A stretch of DNA of 64,000 nucleotides from JBBDKV01 sp040879165. Lineage in GTDB: Bacteria > Patescibacteriota > Microgenomatia > UBA1400 > PJMF01. Positions 16,769 through 25,527 of this stretch are shown piece after piece (position 1 is the first letter of the stretch; each line of letters starts with the position of its first letter). Under the pieces are notes generated by a model. The model ran no database searches, was not told the origin of the DNA, and was given only the letters and a program-made list of their open reading frames with translations. The translations under genes were made by a program, and so were the position numbers. Where the stretch lies: NCBI GenBank assembly GCA_040879165.1, contig JBBDKV010000003.1, positions 1 through 64,000 of the forward strand. Direction: 5' to 3'.

Positions 16769-17368
16769 TTATACTGTGGGCGGCTTTCTGAAAGAAAATT
16801 CATCCTCGTCACCAATGATCATAATGCGTGTGGCATAGAGCACATCCATCACAAAAGGATCGCGACGCTGTTTGCGAAATTCAAATTCCTCTACCGGAAA
16901 GACGGCGTAATTAATTTCCCTGCCGAGAGTTTTCTCCTCTTCTTTAATCAAGGCATCTAGTTCTGAGAGTACAACATCACCAATAACAAGCAGATCAACT
17001 TCCCCTTGCGCCGTTGGCTTTCGACGCGCAAAAGTACCCGACATCATCACAAAATCGAGCGTGCCAAGTTTTCGCCGTAGTTTTCTGATTTTCTTACCCA
17101 GACCAAGACTTTTTGCCACCATTTGTTGCAACTCTTGAAAAAAAGTGTATTTTTTATTCAAAAAATAATAGAGGCGATTGCCCCGTTGCTCACTCTTGAG
17201 CATACCAGCACCCAACATACGGTCCAACTCTCTTCGGACTGCGTTAATTTCTTCCTTGGTTTTACGGGTAATTTCACGAACGTAGTACATTTCATCAGGA
17301 TTGCTAAAAAACAATTCGATCATTTTGACTCGAACTCGAGATATCATAAAATCTTCAAGCTTATTCAT
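16769..17368 (-). CDS. Winged-helix protein with nucleotidyltransferase-like domain
   Basis: The 199-residue protein joins two parts. Residues 1-80 look like an ArsR/MarR-type winged helix (YYVREITRKTKEEINAVRREL as recognition region). The C-terminal part has a minimal nucleotidyltransferase fold: SGTFARRKPTAQGEVDLLVIG, close to the GSxARG...D-x-D pattern, though the first acidic position is Glu (GEVD). Related proteins are known from archaea and candidate bacteria as putative regulators; some nucleotidyltransferases of this kind act as toxins that modify tRNA or protein. Its target here is unknown. It lies between secD and a DUF3048 gene. Confidence 0.7.
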   Translation of the reverse strand: MNKLEDFMISRVRVKMIELFFSNPDEMYYVREITRKTKEEINAVRRELDRMLGAGMLKSEQRGNRLYYFLNKKYTFFQELQQMVAKSLGLGKKIRKLRRKLGTLDFVMMSGTFARRKPTAQGEVDLLVIGDVVLSELDALIKEEEKTLGREINYAVFPVEEFEFRKQRRDPFVMDVLYATRIMIIGDEDEFSFRKPPTV

Positions 17369-17402
17369 AGAACCTTGATTGCAACTGTATGTAGATACTG
17401 TA

Positions 17403-18596
17403 TTAATACGCTACATCTGTAGATTGATCAACCACCGATATCCAAGTCAACCCTCGTGCTAGGGCGATATCATTGCCACGGGCATCTACAAAACGAAGCT
17501 CGCTCTCACGATCTGGTTTAGACCAATTCGCCTCAACAACCTCTCCATTCTTAAATAGCAAAGCCTTGCCGGTTCCCGTAGTTGTATAGATCATGTGCTT
17601 CAGTTCGTTAATTGGTCCGCGCTCAGTTGTGAGTAGCACAACAACATTGGAAGCCATAACTTGCTCGTCATTATTTAAGTCCAAGTGAGGCTCTCCACCC
17701 ATTTCTCGAGCGTATTGATTTGTTTCTTCGTCATACTTCCAGACAACGCTATATTGACCATAGCCTGACCAAAAGTCATGTGCTATTTCAGTAACTGTAC
17801 CTGGTTCGGGAGCACTTTCCTGAAACGTCCATGGTTCAAAGGCAGATTGCCAATCTCTTGCTGGCACAACCACTCGGCCATGGCGCAGTTCTTTAGACAT
17901 GTTTGTCCAGCCACGCTCCTCAGCAACTGCCCAGAGCTTCTCTGTACTGGTTTCCATCGTGTGTTCAGTAGCAACTGGTCGACCAAGTCGATTCGCATTA
18001 CGTATAAAGGTTGGGTAGCCAACTGAAAATTGATTAATATTGTTTTGTAAAGACCAGCCATATTCGCTAATTTGACCGAGCGCGTCAGTTGGGCCAGGTA
18101 GATTAGCTCCACCTACGTTGGTGTACAGTGGATAGTTAAAGCCTGAAGCATAATCAACGAAATACGTGCGAGCAGACCTGACTGGAGCCAGTGTCGTGTC
18201 ATACGCTTGTACATCACAATAGTACATAGCCATAAATCGAGTCACACCACCCTCAGCCACCGCTTCAAAAACAATGTCTGCCTCAGACAAACCTGAGTGA
18301 GGTCTAGCGTCAGGAGAATTCTCAATCATGATGGCAATAGGTCGCCTCTTTTCCCAGGATTCTCGCTCTGCTTGAGTATATAACTTGCCATTCAAGGGAC
18401 AAGGCTGATCTCGGGGAGCACCTGGATCAAGATCAAGCAGGGCACCAAGACGAGTTTCTTGCTCTTGATCATCTGGGGTAGAAACAGGTGTCGTCGAAGT
18501 TATACCTGCCCTACTGATTGAAAAGAAAAAGGTAAAGCTGGCAGCTGTTGCCAAGATATAGGCGATTAAAGCACTGAGCAAGACTTTTTTAGACAT
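17403..18596 (-). CDS. DUF3048 (YerB-like) exported protein
   Basis: The 397-residue protein has an N-terminal membrane anchor (about residues 5-30), then a linker and a DUF3048 region. The family signature is clear: IAIMIENSPDARPHSGLS, then ADIVFEAVAEGGVTRFMA and APVRSARTYF, with a C-terminal DUF3048_C part. Bacillus YerB is a membrane-anchored member of unknown function. It is expected outside the membrane and probably takes part in envelope processes, but no reaction is established. Confidence 0.85.
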   Translation of the reverse strand: MSKKVLLSALIAYILATAASFTFFFSISRAGITSTTPVSTPDDQEQETRLGALLDLDPGAPRDQPCPLNGKLYTQAERESWEKRRPIAIMIENSPDARPHSGLSEADIVFEAVAEGGVTRFMAMYYCDVQAYDTTLAPVRSARTYFVDYASGFNYPLYTNVGGANLPGPTDALGQISEYGWSLQNNINQFSVGYPTFIRNANRLGRPVATEHTMETSTEKLWAVAEERGWTNMSKELRHGRVVVPARDWQSAFEPWTFQESAPEPGTVTEIAHDFWSGYGQYSVVWKYDEETNQYAREMGGEPHLDLNNDEQVMASNVVVLLTTERGPINELKHMIYTTTGTGKALLFKNGEVVEANWSKPDRESELRFVDARGNDIALARGLTWISVVDQSTDVAY

Positions 18597-18630
18597 AAGA
18601 CTATTTCTCCTTAACTGAAATTGACAAGAC

Positions 18631-18885
18631 TTAATTGTAACTCAGATATATAAAAATGCCAATTAACACCGCAACTATAAACAACGACATTAATACAGAA
18701 CGATAGAGATCATATGTATGTAATTGCACATCCACTCTTAACAAGGATTTTTCTGAGTGCTCGGTATCTTTGGATGCCTGAGTTTGTTGACGACCAGCAG
18801 CACTCGAGGCAACTGCCCTACCTGGAGATGCGACTCTTCTTTGCGCTGCTTTTGCTTTTTGTTGTTTGGTACGACGTTCTGGCAT
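18631..18885 (-). CDS. Small basic membrane protein, unknown
   Basis: The 84-residue protein has a basic, Ala/Gln-rich cytoplasmic N-terminus (residues 1-45) and a single C-terminal membrane helix (about 60-82). It sits 3 nt after rseP and before the DUF3048 gene, in the same orientation. It has the topology of a tail-anchored protein. It is not similar enough to SecE to call it that. No function is proposed. Confidence 0.6.
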   Translation of the reverse strand: MPERRTKQQKAKAAQRRVASPGRAVASSAAGRQQTQASKDTEHSEKSLLRVDVQLHTYDLYRSVLMSLFIVAVLIGIFIYLSYN

Positions 18886-18888
18886 ACT

Positions 18889-19995
18889 TTACGTAAACAA
18901 TCTCATTACATCTCGAGCGGTAATAATCAGGATCAGTCCCATTAAAAAGACCCAGCCCCCATAATTAAACCAATACTCAACTTTTCTAATTCGTGTTTGG
19001 GAAAGTGCGAACTCAAATAGAGTAAATACCGCTTTACCACCATCCAGGGGTGGAATGGGCAGAACATTCACAATAGCCAAATTAATGGACAGCAAGCCAG
19101 CAAAGGTGATGATCATCACCAGACCCCCGTCAAAAATTCCAAGCGTTGATGCCTGATGTACAATACCTACCGGACCGGCCAACTCCTGGGATAGCTCGCG
19201 TTCTTGAACAAGACCTGTTCCCAATCGTCCCAGGGCAGCAAGTATTTCATTACCAAGCCCAAATGCTTCCACTACACCAAAAGCCACACCTCTGACAGGC
19301 ATTTCATACCAGGGATAAAAATGAATAATGTATTGTTGAAAACCAATGCCGAGCGAGCCCTCATCAGCAGGTGTTTCAGCTGCGGTACGCAAATATACTT
19401 GATATCCCACCGTTGCTTCTGGACAAGTCAGTCCATCACAGGCTTCAGAAACAAATACCGTTACCGTCTGCCCTTGATTCTCATCAACAAAGCCAATAAC
19501 TTCTTCAATTGTAGAAACAGTAGTTTCCTCACCATCTAACTCGAATGAGCGCAAGGCTACTTCGGTAGGCAGTTGCACTTCTGCCGCTGGCGAGTCAGGG
19601 GAAATGTAGCCAATCCTGGGCTCACTAACCTCTGTTGGAATACCAGTAAATGAAAAAATCAGAGCAAAAGCAGCAACACCAAACACAAAATTAACGGTTG
19701 CCCCCGCCAAAATTACTACCATTCGCTTCCAGGCAGGTGCGGAGTAAAACTCACCCTGCTTTGGTGTATCTCCAGGCAAGGACTCCTCACCATCCATCTG
19801 TACAAATCCACCAAAAGGAATCCAGTTGAATGTAAAATCAGTACCGCTCCAAGTAAAAAGCTTCTTTGCCCTAGGAGGATAGCCAAGACCAAACTCCTTT
19901 ACCTTTATGCCCGCCCAACGAGCAGCAACAAAATGACCAAGCTCGTGAATCAAAACTAAAAACGATAATACCAAAACGAAAATAACAATAGCCAT
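18889..19995 (-). CDS. rseP: Site-2 zinc protease RseP family (M50)
   Basis: The 368-residue intramembrane metalloprotease has the zinc site HELGH in the first helix (about residues 18-22) and the second ligand motif NVLPIPPLDGG in the third. Between them lies a degenerate PDZ-like domain (SPDSPAAEVQL). Family members cleave membrane-bound anti-sigma factors or leftover signal peptides. It lies just downstream of frr, an order often seen in bacteria. No anti-sigma factor is visible nearby, so its substrate is open. Confidence 0.93.
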   Translation of the reverse strand: MAIVIFVLVLSFLVLIHELGHFVAARWAGIKVKEFGLGYPPRAKKLFTWSGTDFTFNWIPFGGFVQMDGEESLPGDTPKQGEFYSAPAWKRMVVILAGATVNFVFGVAAFALIFSFTGIPTEVSEPRIGYISPDSPAAEVQLPTEVALRSFELDGEETTVSTIEEVIGFVDENQGQTVTVFVSEACDGLTCPEATVGYQVYLRTAAETPADEGSLGIGFQQYIIHFYPWYEMPVRGVAFGVVEAFGLGNEILAALGRLGTGLVQERELSQELAGPVGIVHQASTLGIFDGGLVMIITFAGLLSINLAIVNVLPIPPLDGGKAVFTLFEFALSQTRIRKVEYWFNYGGWVFLMGLILIITARDVMRLFT

Positions 19996-20017
19996 AAGCA
20001 GTTTCTACCGTACTTCT

Positions 20018-20572
20018 TTAAATAGTGAGTAATTCTTTTTCTTTAGTCTCAGCCATTTGATCAAGCTCTTCCATCAACGTTTTCAGCTCTGTGTCAAGCT
20101 GCTCAAGACTAGCCGCAATATCATCTTCACTAACTCCATCATCACCCTCTAAACTCTCAATATCTTTTTTAACGTCTGATCGTAATGTTCGTAACAGTAC
20201 TTTTCCCTGTTCTATTTTTTTATGCAATTCTTTGACCATTTCCTTGCGTTTTTCTTCCGTTAACGTCGGAATAGCTATCCGAATTCCGTCACCATCAACA
20301 ACAGGGTGTAAATCAAGGCCAGACTTACTAATAGCCCTTTCAATACTTTCTAGGAGCGATTTATCCCAAGGTGAAACCCTGAGCAGGGTAGGGTCTGGCG
20401 CAGAAATTGAAGCAACTTCTACTAGTCGCATTTGCTGACCATAGGCCTCCACCATCACTGGGTCTAAAAGCGATGCTGAAGCACGGCCAGTTCTTAATGT
20501 GTTGATTTCTCGTCTAACGTGCTCAAGCGCTTTATGACTATCAGCACGAAACGTTGAAAAAGAATACTCCAT
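20018..20572 (-). CDS. frr: Ribosome recycling factor
   Basis: The 184-residue protein splits post-termination ribosomes with EF-G. It shows the family pattern: INTLRTGRASASLLDPVMVEAYG, then PWDKSLLESIERAI, then GDGIRIAIPTLTEEKRKE, and a helical C-terminus. Length is the usual 185. An AAGGAA Shine-Dalgarno lies 6 nt before the ATG. Confidence 0.97.
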   Translation of the reverse strand: MEYSFSTFRADSHKALEHVRREINTLRTGRASASLLDPVMVEAYGQQMRLVEVASISAPDPTLLRVSPWDKSLLESIERAISKSGLDLHPVVDGDGIRIAIPTLTEEKRKEMVKELHKKIEQGKVLLRTLRSDVKKDIESLEGDDGVSEDDIAASLEQLDTELKTLMEELDQMAETKEKELLTI

Positions 20573-20624
20573 AAGGTTCCTTCTGTTGGTATTGTATCAG
20601 AGTTTTTGCCGTTTAGAGTCAGGA

Positions 20625-21023
20625 TTATCTTCGAGTAGGATCGAGTTCAATTTCATAGTTGAGGGTAGGGTACCCCAATTCTCGCTTGGTTGGATCAGCA
20701 GCTACTAACTCACGTTCGGCGGCTATAATTCGCTGCATCAGTGGATGCCCAGTACGATCAACAGTAGGCGTATTGAGATCCTGCAAGTCCACAATACTCG
20801 GCAGTTTTCCTTGCATAATAATTTGATTAATCACAAATAACAAAGCAAGAATAACTATTGTTGCCACAAATATAATCACCGCAACCAATTTTTTACGTTT
20901 GTACCAAACCAATCGATCAACTGACTCCGGATCTTCTGGTTCTGGGTCAGCAGGAATTTGTCCTACTTGTTCAAAGAGTGGTTCTTCTAAAGAAAATTCT
21001 GTTTGTGCGTTACGATGACTCAT
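20625..21023 (-). CDS. Single-pass membrane protein, unknown
   Basis: The 132-residue protein has an acidic Pro-rich N-terminus, a basic patch (WYKRKK), one membrane helix (about residues 47-68) and a 60-residue outer domain. By the positive-inside rule the N-terminus is cytoplasmic. It lies between frr and a coiled-coil secreted protein, both on the same strand. No family is recognised. Confidence 0.6.
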   Translation of the reverse strand: MSHRNAQTEFSLEEPLFEQVGQIPADPEPEDPESVDRLVWYKRKKLVAVIIFVATIVILALLFVINQIIMQGKLPSIVDLQDLNTPTVDRTGHPLMQRIIAAERELVAADPTKRELGYPTLNYEIELDPTRR

Positions 21024-21029
21024 GATGCC

Positions 21030-21983
21030 TTACGTTAATTCCAAAAATAACTCACGTAGATAGAAGATAATTTGACTGGTCCCGCTGTACGCACTATTAA
21101 GATTGTTGCCCAAAACTCGATCGTAACTGTCTCGTCCAATGGTAGTGTTGCGTCCATATTCGATACGAATTTCTCGCAGTAGCAAGCCAATTCGCTCAAG
21201 CTCACGCTCTGCTTCGCGATATGCGCGAAGTCTCTCCTGTTGCTTAACTGCCGAAACCGGCTGTTCTTGATGGTAGGTCAATATGTCAGCATAAATTAGT
21301 CGTGCTTTGTCATACACCGTTTGAATGTCACCAATATTGATAAGTGCCAACCCTTTGTAAGCTGTCGTTTCAAAGGGTTCTGAAAGTAGTGCAAATTCCT
21401 CTACTCGCTCAGCAATGCCCTCTCGGTTTGTCGTTTGGGCAACTGCATCTCTGTGCTCGCGTAATACCTCGATGTGCTCGATCATCTCATTAATCACCGC
21501 ACGTTTGTCAACTAAATCAATTCCCTCTGTATCTTCAAGAGAAGTAAGCATCAACTCAAAATAGGTAATGAGAACTTGATCTCTCACCAAAAGCACTTCG
21601 CGAGTGCTCACTACCGCTTCCTCTAAAGATTGCAGGGTCTGAATTTGCTGATACTGAGCTTTACTTATTTGAAACTCGCGATCTACTGTACGATACCGTT
21701 CTACTTGATCCCTGTACAAATCTCTCAAACGCAAAATTTCAGCTGTTTGACGAGGTCTCGTTTGAATGACATCAATCCCAACAGCTGATTCAGCATCACC
21801 GTCTTCAAGATCACCGTCTGCTTCATCATCAGACAGCTCAGTGTCTTCTTGTTCTGGACTTTCTTGCTCAGATTCTTGAGCTGGAGTTGTTGCTTGCTGA
21901 GCAGTTTCCTGAGCCAATCCAAGATTACTATTAGAGAACAGTAACAATATCGGCAATAATAGGGCAAGCAAGTATTTGAACAT
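21030..21983 (-). CDS. Secreted coiled-coil protein, unknown
   Basis: The 317-residue protein starts with a clear signal peptide (hydrophobic residues 4-22, cleavage likely after GLAQ). A Gln/Glu/Pro/Thr-rich acidic linker runs to about residue 75. The rest is strongly helical with long heptad-like stretches (about 80-150 and 225-280). There is no cysteine and no second membrane helix. It starts 4 nt after rfbA, so the two are probably one unit with the membrane protein downstream. The Gln/Pro/Thr linker after the signal resembles that of the YibE/F protein at 53916. No function is proposed. Confidence 0.65.
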   Translation of the reverse strand: MFKYLLALLLPILLLFSNSNLGLAQETAQQATTPAQESEQESPEQEDTELSDDEADGDLEDGDAESAVGIDVIQTRPRQTAEILRLRDLYRDQVERYRTVDREFQISKAQYQQIQTLQSLEEAVVSTREVLLVRDQVLITYFELMLTSLEDTEGIDLVDKRAVINEMIEHIEVLREHRDAVAQTTNREGIAERVEEFALLSEPFETTAYKGLALINIGDIQTVYDKARLIYADILTYHQEQPVSAVKQQERLRAYREAERELERIGLLLREIRIEYGRNTTIGRDSYDRVLGNNLNSAYSGTSQIIFYLRELFLELT

Positions 21984-21987
21984 ATAA

Positions 21988-22710
21988 TTATTTTGCTTTT
22001 ACTAGTTCTTTTTCTCGTACGAGTGTAATCGCTTCATATAATGACTCAAAAGTGCCCGTATCCAACCATTTACCCTGCACAAAAGCCACATCCAGCGTGC
22101 CCTCATTCAAAAACAGGTTATTCAAATCAGTAATTTCCAGCTCACCACGCTCTGATGGCTGCAAATTGCGTGCCTTTTCCACGACTGAGTTGTCATAAAT
22201 ATACATGCCGGTTACCGCGTATGAGGATTTTGGTTGAGTTGGTTTTTCCTCAATGCTGAGTGCTTTTTTGTTGTCATCAAACTCTACAACGCCAAAACGC
22301 TCTGGGTCGGAGACTTCTTTGGCAAATATTCTTCCACCACTCTCAAAGTTGGCTATATCAGTTGAAAAATCATCTTCAAAAATATTATCGCCCAAAATAA
22401 GCGTTACGCTGTCGTCTCCGATAAAATTTTCTCCAATCAAAAACGCTTGTGCCAATCCCTCTGGCTTATCTTGTATTTCATAGGTAAATTTACATCCAAA
22501 TTCTGACCCACTACCCAACAATCTGAGAAAATCTCCAGCACGATCAGGCGCAACAATAATTAAAATATCCTTAATACCTGCTTGCAGCAAGGTGTTGATA
22601 GGGAAGTAAATCATTGGCTGATTATAAATTGGCAACAGCTGTTTACTGGTAATCTTGGTCAAAGGGCGTAGGCGCGTACCTGATCCCCCAGCTAAAATAA
22701 TACCTTTCAT
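21988..22710 (-). CDS. rfbA: Glucose-1-phosphate thymidylyltransferase-like nucleotidyltransferase
   Basis: The 240-residue enzyme joins a sugar-1-phosphate to a nucleotide, normally dTTP plus glucose-1-phosphate to dTDP-glucose. The N-terminus MKGIILAGGSGTRLRPLT carries the GGxGTRLxP nucleotide site; KQLLPIYNQPMI, LGDNIF and FGVVEFD are RmlA marks, as is WLDTGT near the end. It is about 50 residues shorter than classic RmlA, which fits the RmlA short-form group lacking the C-terminal extension. No rmlB, C or D is in the window. Confidence 0.88.
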   Translation of the reverse strand: MKGIILAGGSGTRLRPLTKITSKQLLPIYNQPMIYFPINTLLQAGIKDILIIVAPDRAGDFLRLLGSGSEFGCKFTYEIQDKPEGLAQAFLIGENFIGDDSVTLILGDNIFEDDFSTDIANFESGGRIFAKEVSDPERFGVVEFDDNKKALSIEEKPTQPKSSYAVTGMYIYDNSVVEKARNLQPSERGELEITDLNNLFLNEGTLDVAFVQGKWLDTGTFESLYEAITLVREKELVKAK

Positions 22711-22767
22711 GTTTCTCCTATCTGGGCTGCAAAACTAATTGATACATATTAGTGTAACACTTGTGAC

Positions 22768-23028
22768 TTAAAAGGTCAGCATGAGCAGTAGTAGTCCGCC
22801 AAGCACTGCCACACCAGCATACTCAGCCATAATACCAAGCGTTACCGTACTAGAACGCTGATGAGTGATGACTCCCCAAATAAAATATCCAAGGGAAAAA
22901 CACAGAAAAGCAATCCTTAACACCACCTTTGATTGCCAAAAAAGTATCGTTACGGTAAGTAACGACGCAATCAGTATAAGCAAAAGCACATACGCGAGTG
23001 GGTGTTGGCGAAATTCCGCAATTCTCAT
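22768..23028 (-). CDS. Small multi-pass membrane protein, unknown
   Basis: The 86-residue protein has three predicted membrane segments (about 12-30, 34-53 and 64-85). Its ATG overlaps the stop of the CAP-domain gene as ATGA, so it is coupled to that gene and may assist it. No family is recognised. Confidence 0.6.
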   Translation of the reverse strand: MRIAEFRQHPLAYVLLLILIASLLTVTILFWQSKVVLRIAFLCFSLGYFIWGVITHQRSSTVTLGIMAEYAGVAVLGGLLLLMLTF

Positions 23029-24035
23029 CCGACAAATCCTCCTCTAAATATAATCATGATCACACCGACAGTGGCAAGAAACAACACGTGCGCAATGTTT
23101 TTGCCGACCAATCGAACAACTCGATGCTTCTTAACTATATATTCATCATAAAGTAGAGTCATAATGAGAAGAATCACCAGTGATACACCAAATGCTTTTG
23201 CCAGTTGTAATGGAGAAATCATGCTATGACTCTGAGACTTTGGTACTTGAGCGAGTGCTGATACGGGTGCAGCTGGAGAATCACTTGAACGAAGTTGACG
23301 CTCTTCTCCCAAAAACTCAAGATCTGGCTCTGAGGCCGTGTTTTCTGTAACAACTGGCGCTTCGGCCTGCCCTTCTTGATCTTCAGGAACCACCACTGGT
23401 TCGGACTCCTGAGCAGCAGCAACTGGTATGGCTGGAGTGGAAGCTGACGCATTAGCCCCGGCAGGCCGTCCAAACATTTGGACAACAAGCGTCGTTTCGA
23501 TACCATCAAGCACTCCATTCACAACCGCCACGCCAATATCACTATATCGCTCACTCACAATATTATCTCTATGTGTCGGCGAAGCCATCCAAGCGGACAT
23601 CATCTCGTCTGTGTGCATGAAATCGCGAGCAAGATTTTCACCAGCGGAGACATACCCATACCCAGCGTTGGAAACAAAAGACCAAGGCTCCAATCCCTGT
23701 GGAGAAGTATGTGCCCAGTATTGATGAGTGAACATATCTTGCGCTTTAGCTTGTGCTGCTTCACTGAGTTGATCGTTGTAGCTTAGCTCTGAAACGCCGT
23801 TTTGTTGTCGTTGCAGATTGGTTTGAGTAACAACATCTTGGACAGAAATATCTGATGCGTAGCCTAAAATATCACCAACGTGAGTGTTAATATGTTTGGC
23901 AAAGCCTAAAAAGAGACCAAAACCAAGTGTTACAGCAATCAACAAGACATAGGCTTCTGGATGCAGCAATCGCGAGCGATGATTATTTGATCGACGAGGG
24001 TGAAAAAGATGGGCTATTGTTTCAAGCATGAACAT
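23025..24035 (-). CDS. CAP (SCP/PR-1) domain membrane protein
   Basis: The 336-residue protein has an N-terminal membrane segment (about 25-45), a CAP domain (about 65-195) and two C-terminal membrane helices (about 275-295 and 310-330) after a Pro/Glu-rich linker. The CAP core shows NLQRQQNGVSELSYN, FTHQYWAHTSPQGLEPW, GENLARDF and AWMASPTHRDNI, with the usual His and Glu positions kept. Bacterial CAP proteins are extracytoplasmic and mostly of unknown activity. Having membrane helices at both ends keeps the domain outside and tethered. The start has a promoter with its -10 box 11 nt away. Confidence 0.85.
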   Translation of the reverse strand: MFMLETIAHLFHPRRSNNHRSRLLHPEAYVLLIAVTLGFGLFLGFAKHINTHVGDILGYASDISVQDVVTQTNLQRQQNGVSELSYNDQLSEAAQAKAQDMFTHQYWAHTSPQGLEPWSFVSNAGYGYVSAGENLARDFMHTDEMMSAWMASPTHRDNIVSERYSDIGVAVVNGVLDGIETTLVVQMFGRPAGANASASTPAIPVAAAQESEPVVVPEDQEGQAEAPVVTENTASEPDLEFLGEERQLRSSDSPAAPVSALAQVPKSQSHSMISPLQLAKAFGVSLVILLIMTLLYDEYIVKKHRVVRLVGKNIAHVLFLATVGVIMIIFRGGFVG

Positions 24036-24046
24036 TGATGCATTCT

Positions 24047-24075
24047 ATTATGCAGAGAAATTTAGAGAATAACAA
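24047..24075 (-). promoter_or_regulatory. CAP gene promoter overlapping an inverted repeat
   Basis: TTGTTA (24075-24070), a 17-nt spacer and CATAAT (24052-24047) precede the CAP gene. The -35 box lies in the left arm of the inverted repeat GAATAAC/GTTATTC spanning about 24068-24088, a possible operator. Weak call. Confidence 0.45.
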
Positions 24076-24111
24076 GCTAGGTTATTCGCTTAGTTCAACA
24101 CATAAAAGTAG

Positions 24112-25212
24112 CTACTGACAAAGAGCTTGTGGATCTCCATGATAGGCTAGCAATGTGCTATTAAGAGTACACACTTGTCGCTGCGCCTGTGTCATCTTGT
24201 CAGAATCTGGAGCACTTATTCGAGCAAGAAAGTGTGCTGAAAGAAATGCGTCCCAAAAACCAAAATCGTTCTCAATCTCCACTACCTGAAAATCATCTGC
24301 AACACCTGCAGCTTCAGCAAGTCGTAAAATTGCCTGATCTCTAGTGCCCATTTGATCAATAAGACCCAGTTCATTGGCTGCTTTTTCACCGTAGACCAAT
24401 GCTCCAATTGAGTTAACAACTGCTTCCGGCTCAAGCTCCCGATGCGCAGCAACTAAATTTACAAAATCTAAGTATTGATCATTAACCATCTCTTGCAAAC
24501 GAACCGTTTCTTCTGATGACAGTTGTCGATATGGATTACCCAGATCTTTTGAGCGACCTGCAGTAATATAGGTTGTCTCAATACCTCGCTCGGTCACGAC
24601 TCCGCCCATAAAAATACCTCCATCCTCACTGGTCACTCCATCGTAATATTTGAATGGTCCAAAGATAATGCCGATGCTACCAATGGTAGTTCCATAATCT
24701 GCAACTATCTCATCAGCATCAAGAATTGCCCAATAACTCCCAGATGCAGCAACACCGCTCACGTAGGCAATGACCGGCTTTCCAGTTTTGAGCTTGTACT
24801 CCTCAACTCCTTCAAGAATTGCGTGACTACCAAAAATTGTGCCCCCAGGAGAATTAACACGCAGCAAAATCCCCTTAATACTCTCATCTTCAGCAGCTTC
24901 TTTGAGTGCATCCTTAACCTCGTATCCATACGTAATACCAGTTTCAAAGCCCGCAAGCCAAGGATCAGAATACTCTCGCTCACCAAGAATCAGTCCATTA
25001 ATGTCTATCACTAATAACTCATTCGAGCTCGTTTCTGTTCCGTAAATATGTTCCCTCTGCGCAATGAGGCCTTCGTCTAATTCTGACTCGCTAAAGCCAG
25101 CCACAATTACACCAAGCATAATAATGCCAATGAAAAAAGTGAACATAACAGTGAGCATAACCACCGTGGTGGCTGCCATAATGCGAAATAGATATTTGAT
25201 GAGATTAATCAT
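24112..25212 (-). CDS. sppA: Signal peptide peptidase SppA, serine protease family S49
   Basis: The start is set at 25212 (366 residues), because the frame further upstream runs through its own promoter. An N-terminal membrane helix covers about residues 8-35. The protease domain contains VNSPGGTIFGS, the nucleophile Ser in YVSGVAASGSYW, and the Lys base region around GPFKYYDG. It is the short, one-domain form as in Bacillus SppA. It probably degrades leftover signal peptides in the membrane. It is divergent from the tRNA-Glu gene. Confidence 0.92.
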   Translation of the reverse strand: MINLIKYLFRIMAATTVVMLTVMFTFFIGIIMLGVIVAGFSESELDEGLIAQREHIYGTETSSNELLVIDINGLILGEREYSDPWLAGFETGITYGYEVKDALKEAAEDESIKGILLRVNSPGGTIFGSHAILEGVEEYKLKTGKPVIAYVSGVAASGSYWAILDADEIVADYGTTIGSIGIIFGPFKYYDGVTSEDGGIFMGGVVTERGIETTYITAGRSKDLGNPYRQLSSEETVRLQEMVNDQYLDFVNLVAAHRELEPEAVVNSIGALVYGEKAANELGLIDQMGTRDQAILRLAEAAGVADDFQVVEIENDFGFWDAFLSAHFLARISAPDSDKMTQAQRQVCTLNSTLLAYHGDPQALCQ

Positions 25213-25221
25213 GATCGACCC

Positions 25222-25250
25222 ACTATACAACGGAGCAGCCTGTCTGTCAG
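25222..25250 (-). promoter_or_regulatory. sppA promoter, leaderless type
   Basis: CTGACA (25250-25245), a 17-nt spacer and TATAGT (25227-25222) precede sppA. Nine bases separate the -10 box from the ATG at 25212, so the mRNA should have almost no 5' leader. This promoter decided the start codon. Confidence 0.65.
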
Positions 25251-25261
25251 CCAGAGAATAA

Positions 25262-25270
25262 TGGTATAAT
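25262..25270 (+). promoter_or_regulatory. Extended -10 promoter, probably for tRNA-Glu
   Basis: TGGTATAAT at 25262-25270 is an extended -10 element (TGnTATAAT) with no good -35 box. It points toward the tRNA about 115 nt downstream. Confidence 0.45.
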
Positions 25271-25389
25271 AGTGTTTTGATAAAGATCAAAAGATTAAAT
25301 TTGGAAGATTTTTTTGTGGGAGTGGGTTTAAGAAGAATTCTTGTCAGTCCTCTTGCCCGCAACGTCAACAGTCAGTAACAATTTCTTTC

Positions 25390-25462
25390 GGCCCCATCGT
25401 CCAGAGGCCTAGGACGCCAGGTTCTCATCCTGGTAACTCCGGTTCGAATCCGGATGGGGTCA
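25390..25462 (+). tRNA. tRNA-Glu (anticodon CTC)
   Basis: A full cloverleaf of 73 nt can be drawn. The acceptor GGCCCCA pairs with TGGGGTC (one G-T), the D arm is GTCC/GGAC, the anticodon stem CCAGG/CCTGG holds the loop TTCTCAT with CTC at 34-36, and the T arm is TCCGG-TTCGAAT-CCGGA. The discriminator is A and no CCA is encoded, so the CCA enzyme is required. Confidence 0.95.
25446..25457 (+). repeat. 12-bp direct repeat of the tRNA 3' end (with 25668-25679)
   Basis: GAATCCGGATGG from the T arm and acceptor of tRNA-Glu recurs at 25668-25679, directly after the 47-bp tandem repeats. Such duplications of a tRNA end flank integrated elements, but no integrase is seen. Confidence 0.5.
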
Positions 25463-25468
25463 CAATGA

Positions 25469-25495
25469 AAATATCACCGATAAGGTGATATTTTT
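25469..25495 (+). terminator. Intrinsic terminator after tRNA-Glu
   Basis: AATATCACC (25470-25478) and GGTGATATT (25484-25492) form a 9-bp stem with a 5-nt loop, followed by T residues. It ends the tRNA transcript. Confidence 0.85.
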
Positions 25496-25527
25496 GTTGT
25501 AATCTCAAAGACGAGAGTTGGACTGTC

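Noticed and set aside
25213..25368. Longer N-terminus for SppA
   Set aside because: The extension would be translated across the sppA promoter; the membrane helix and leaderless promoter point to ATG 25212.
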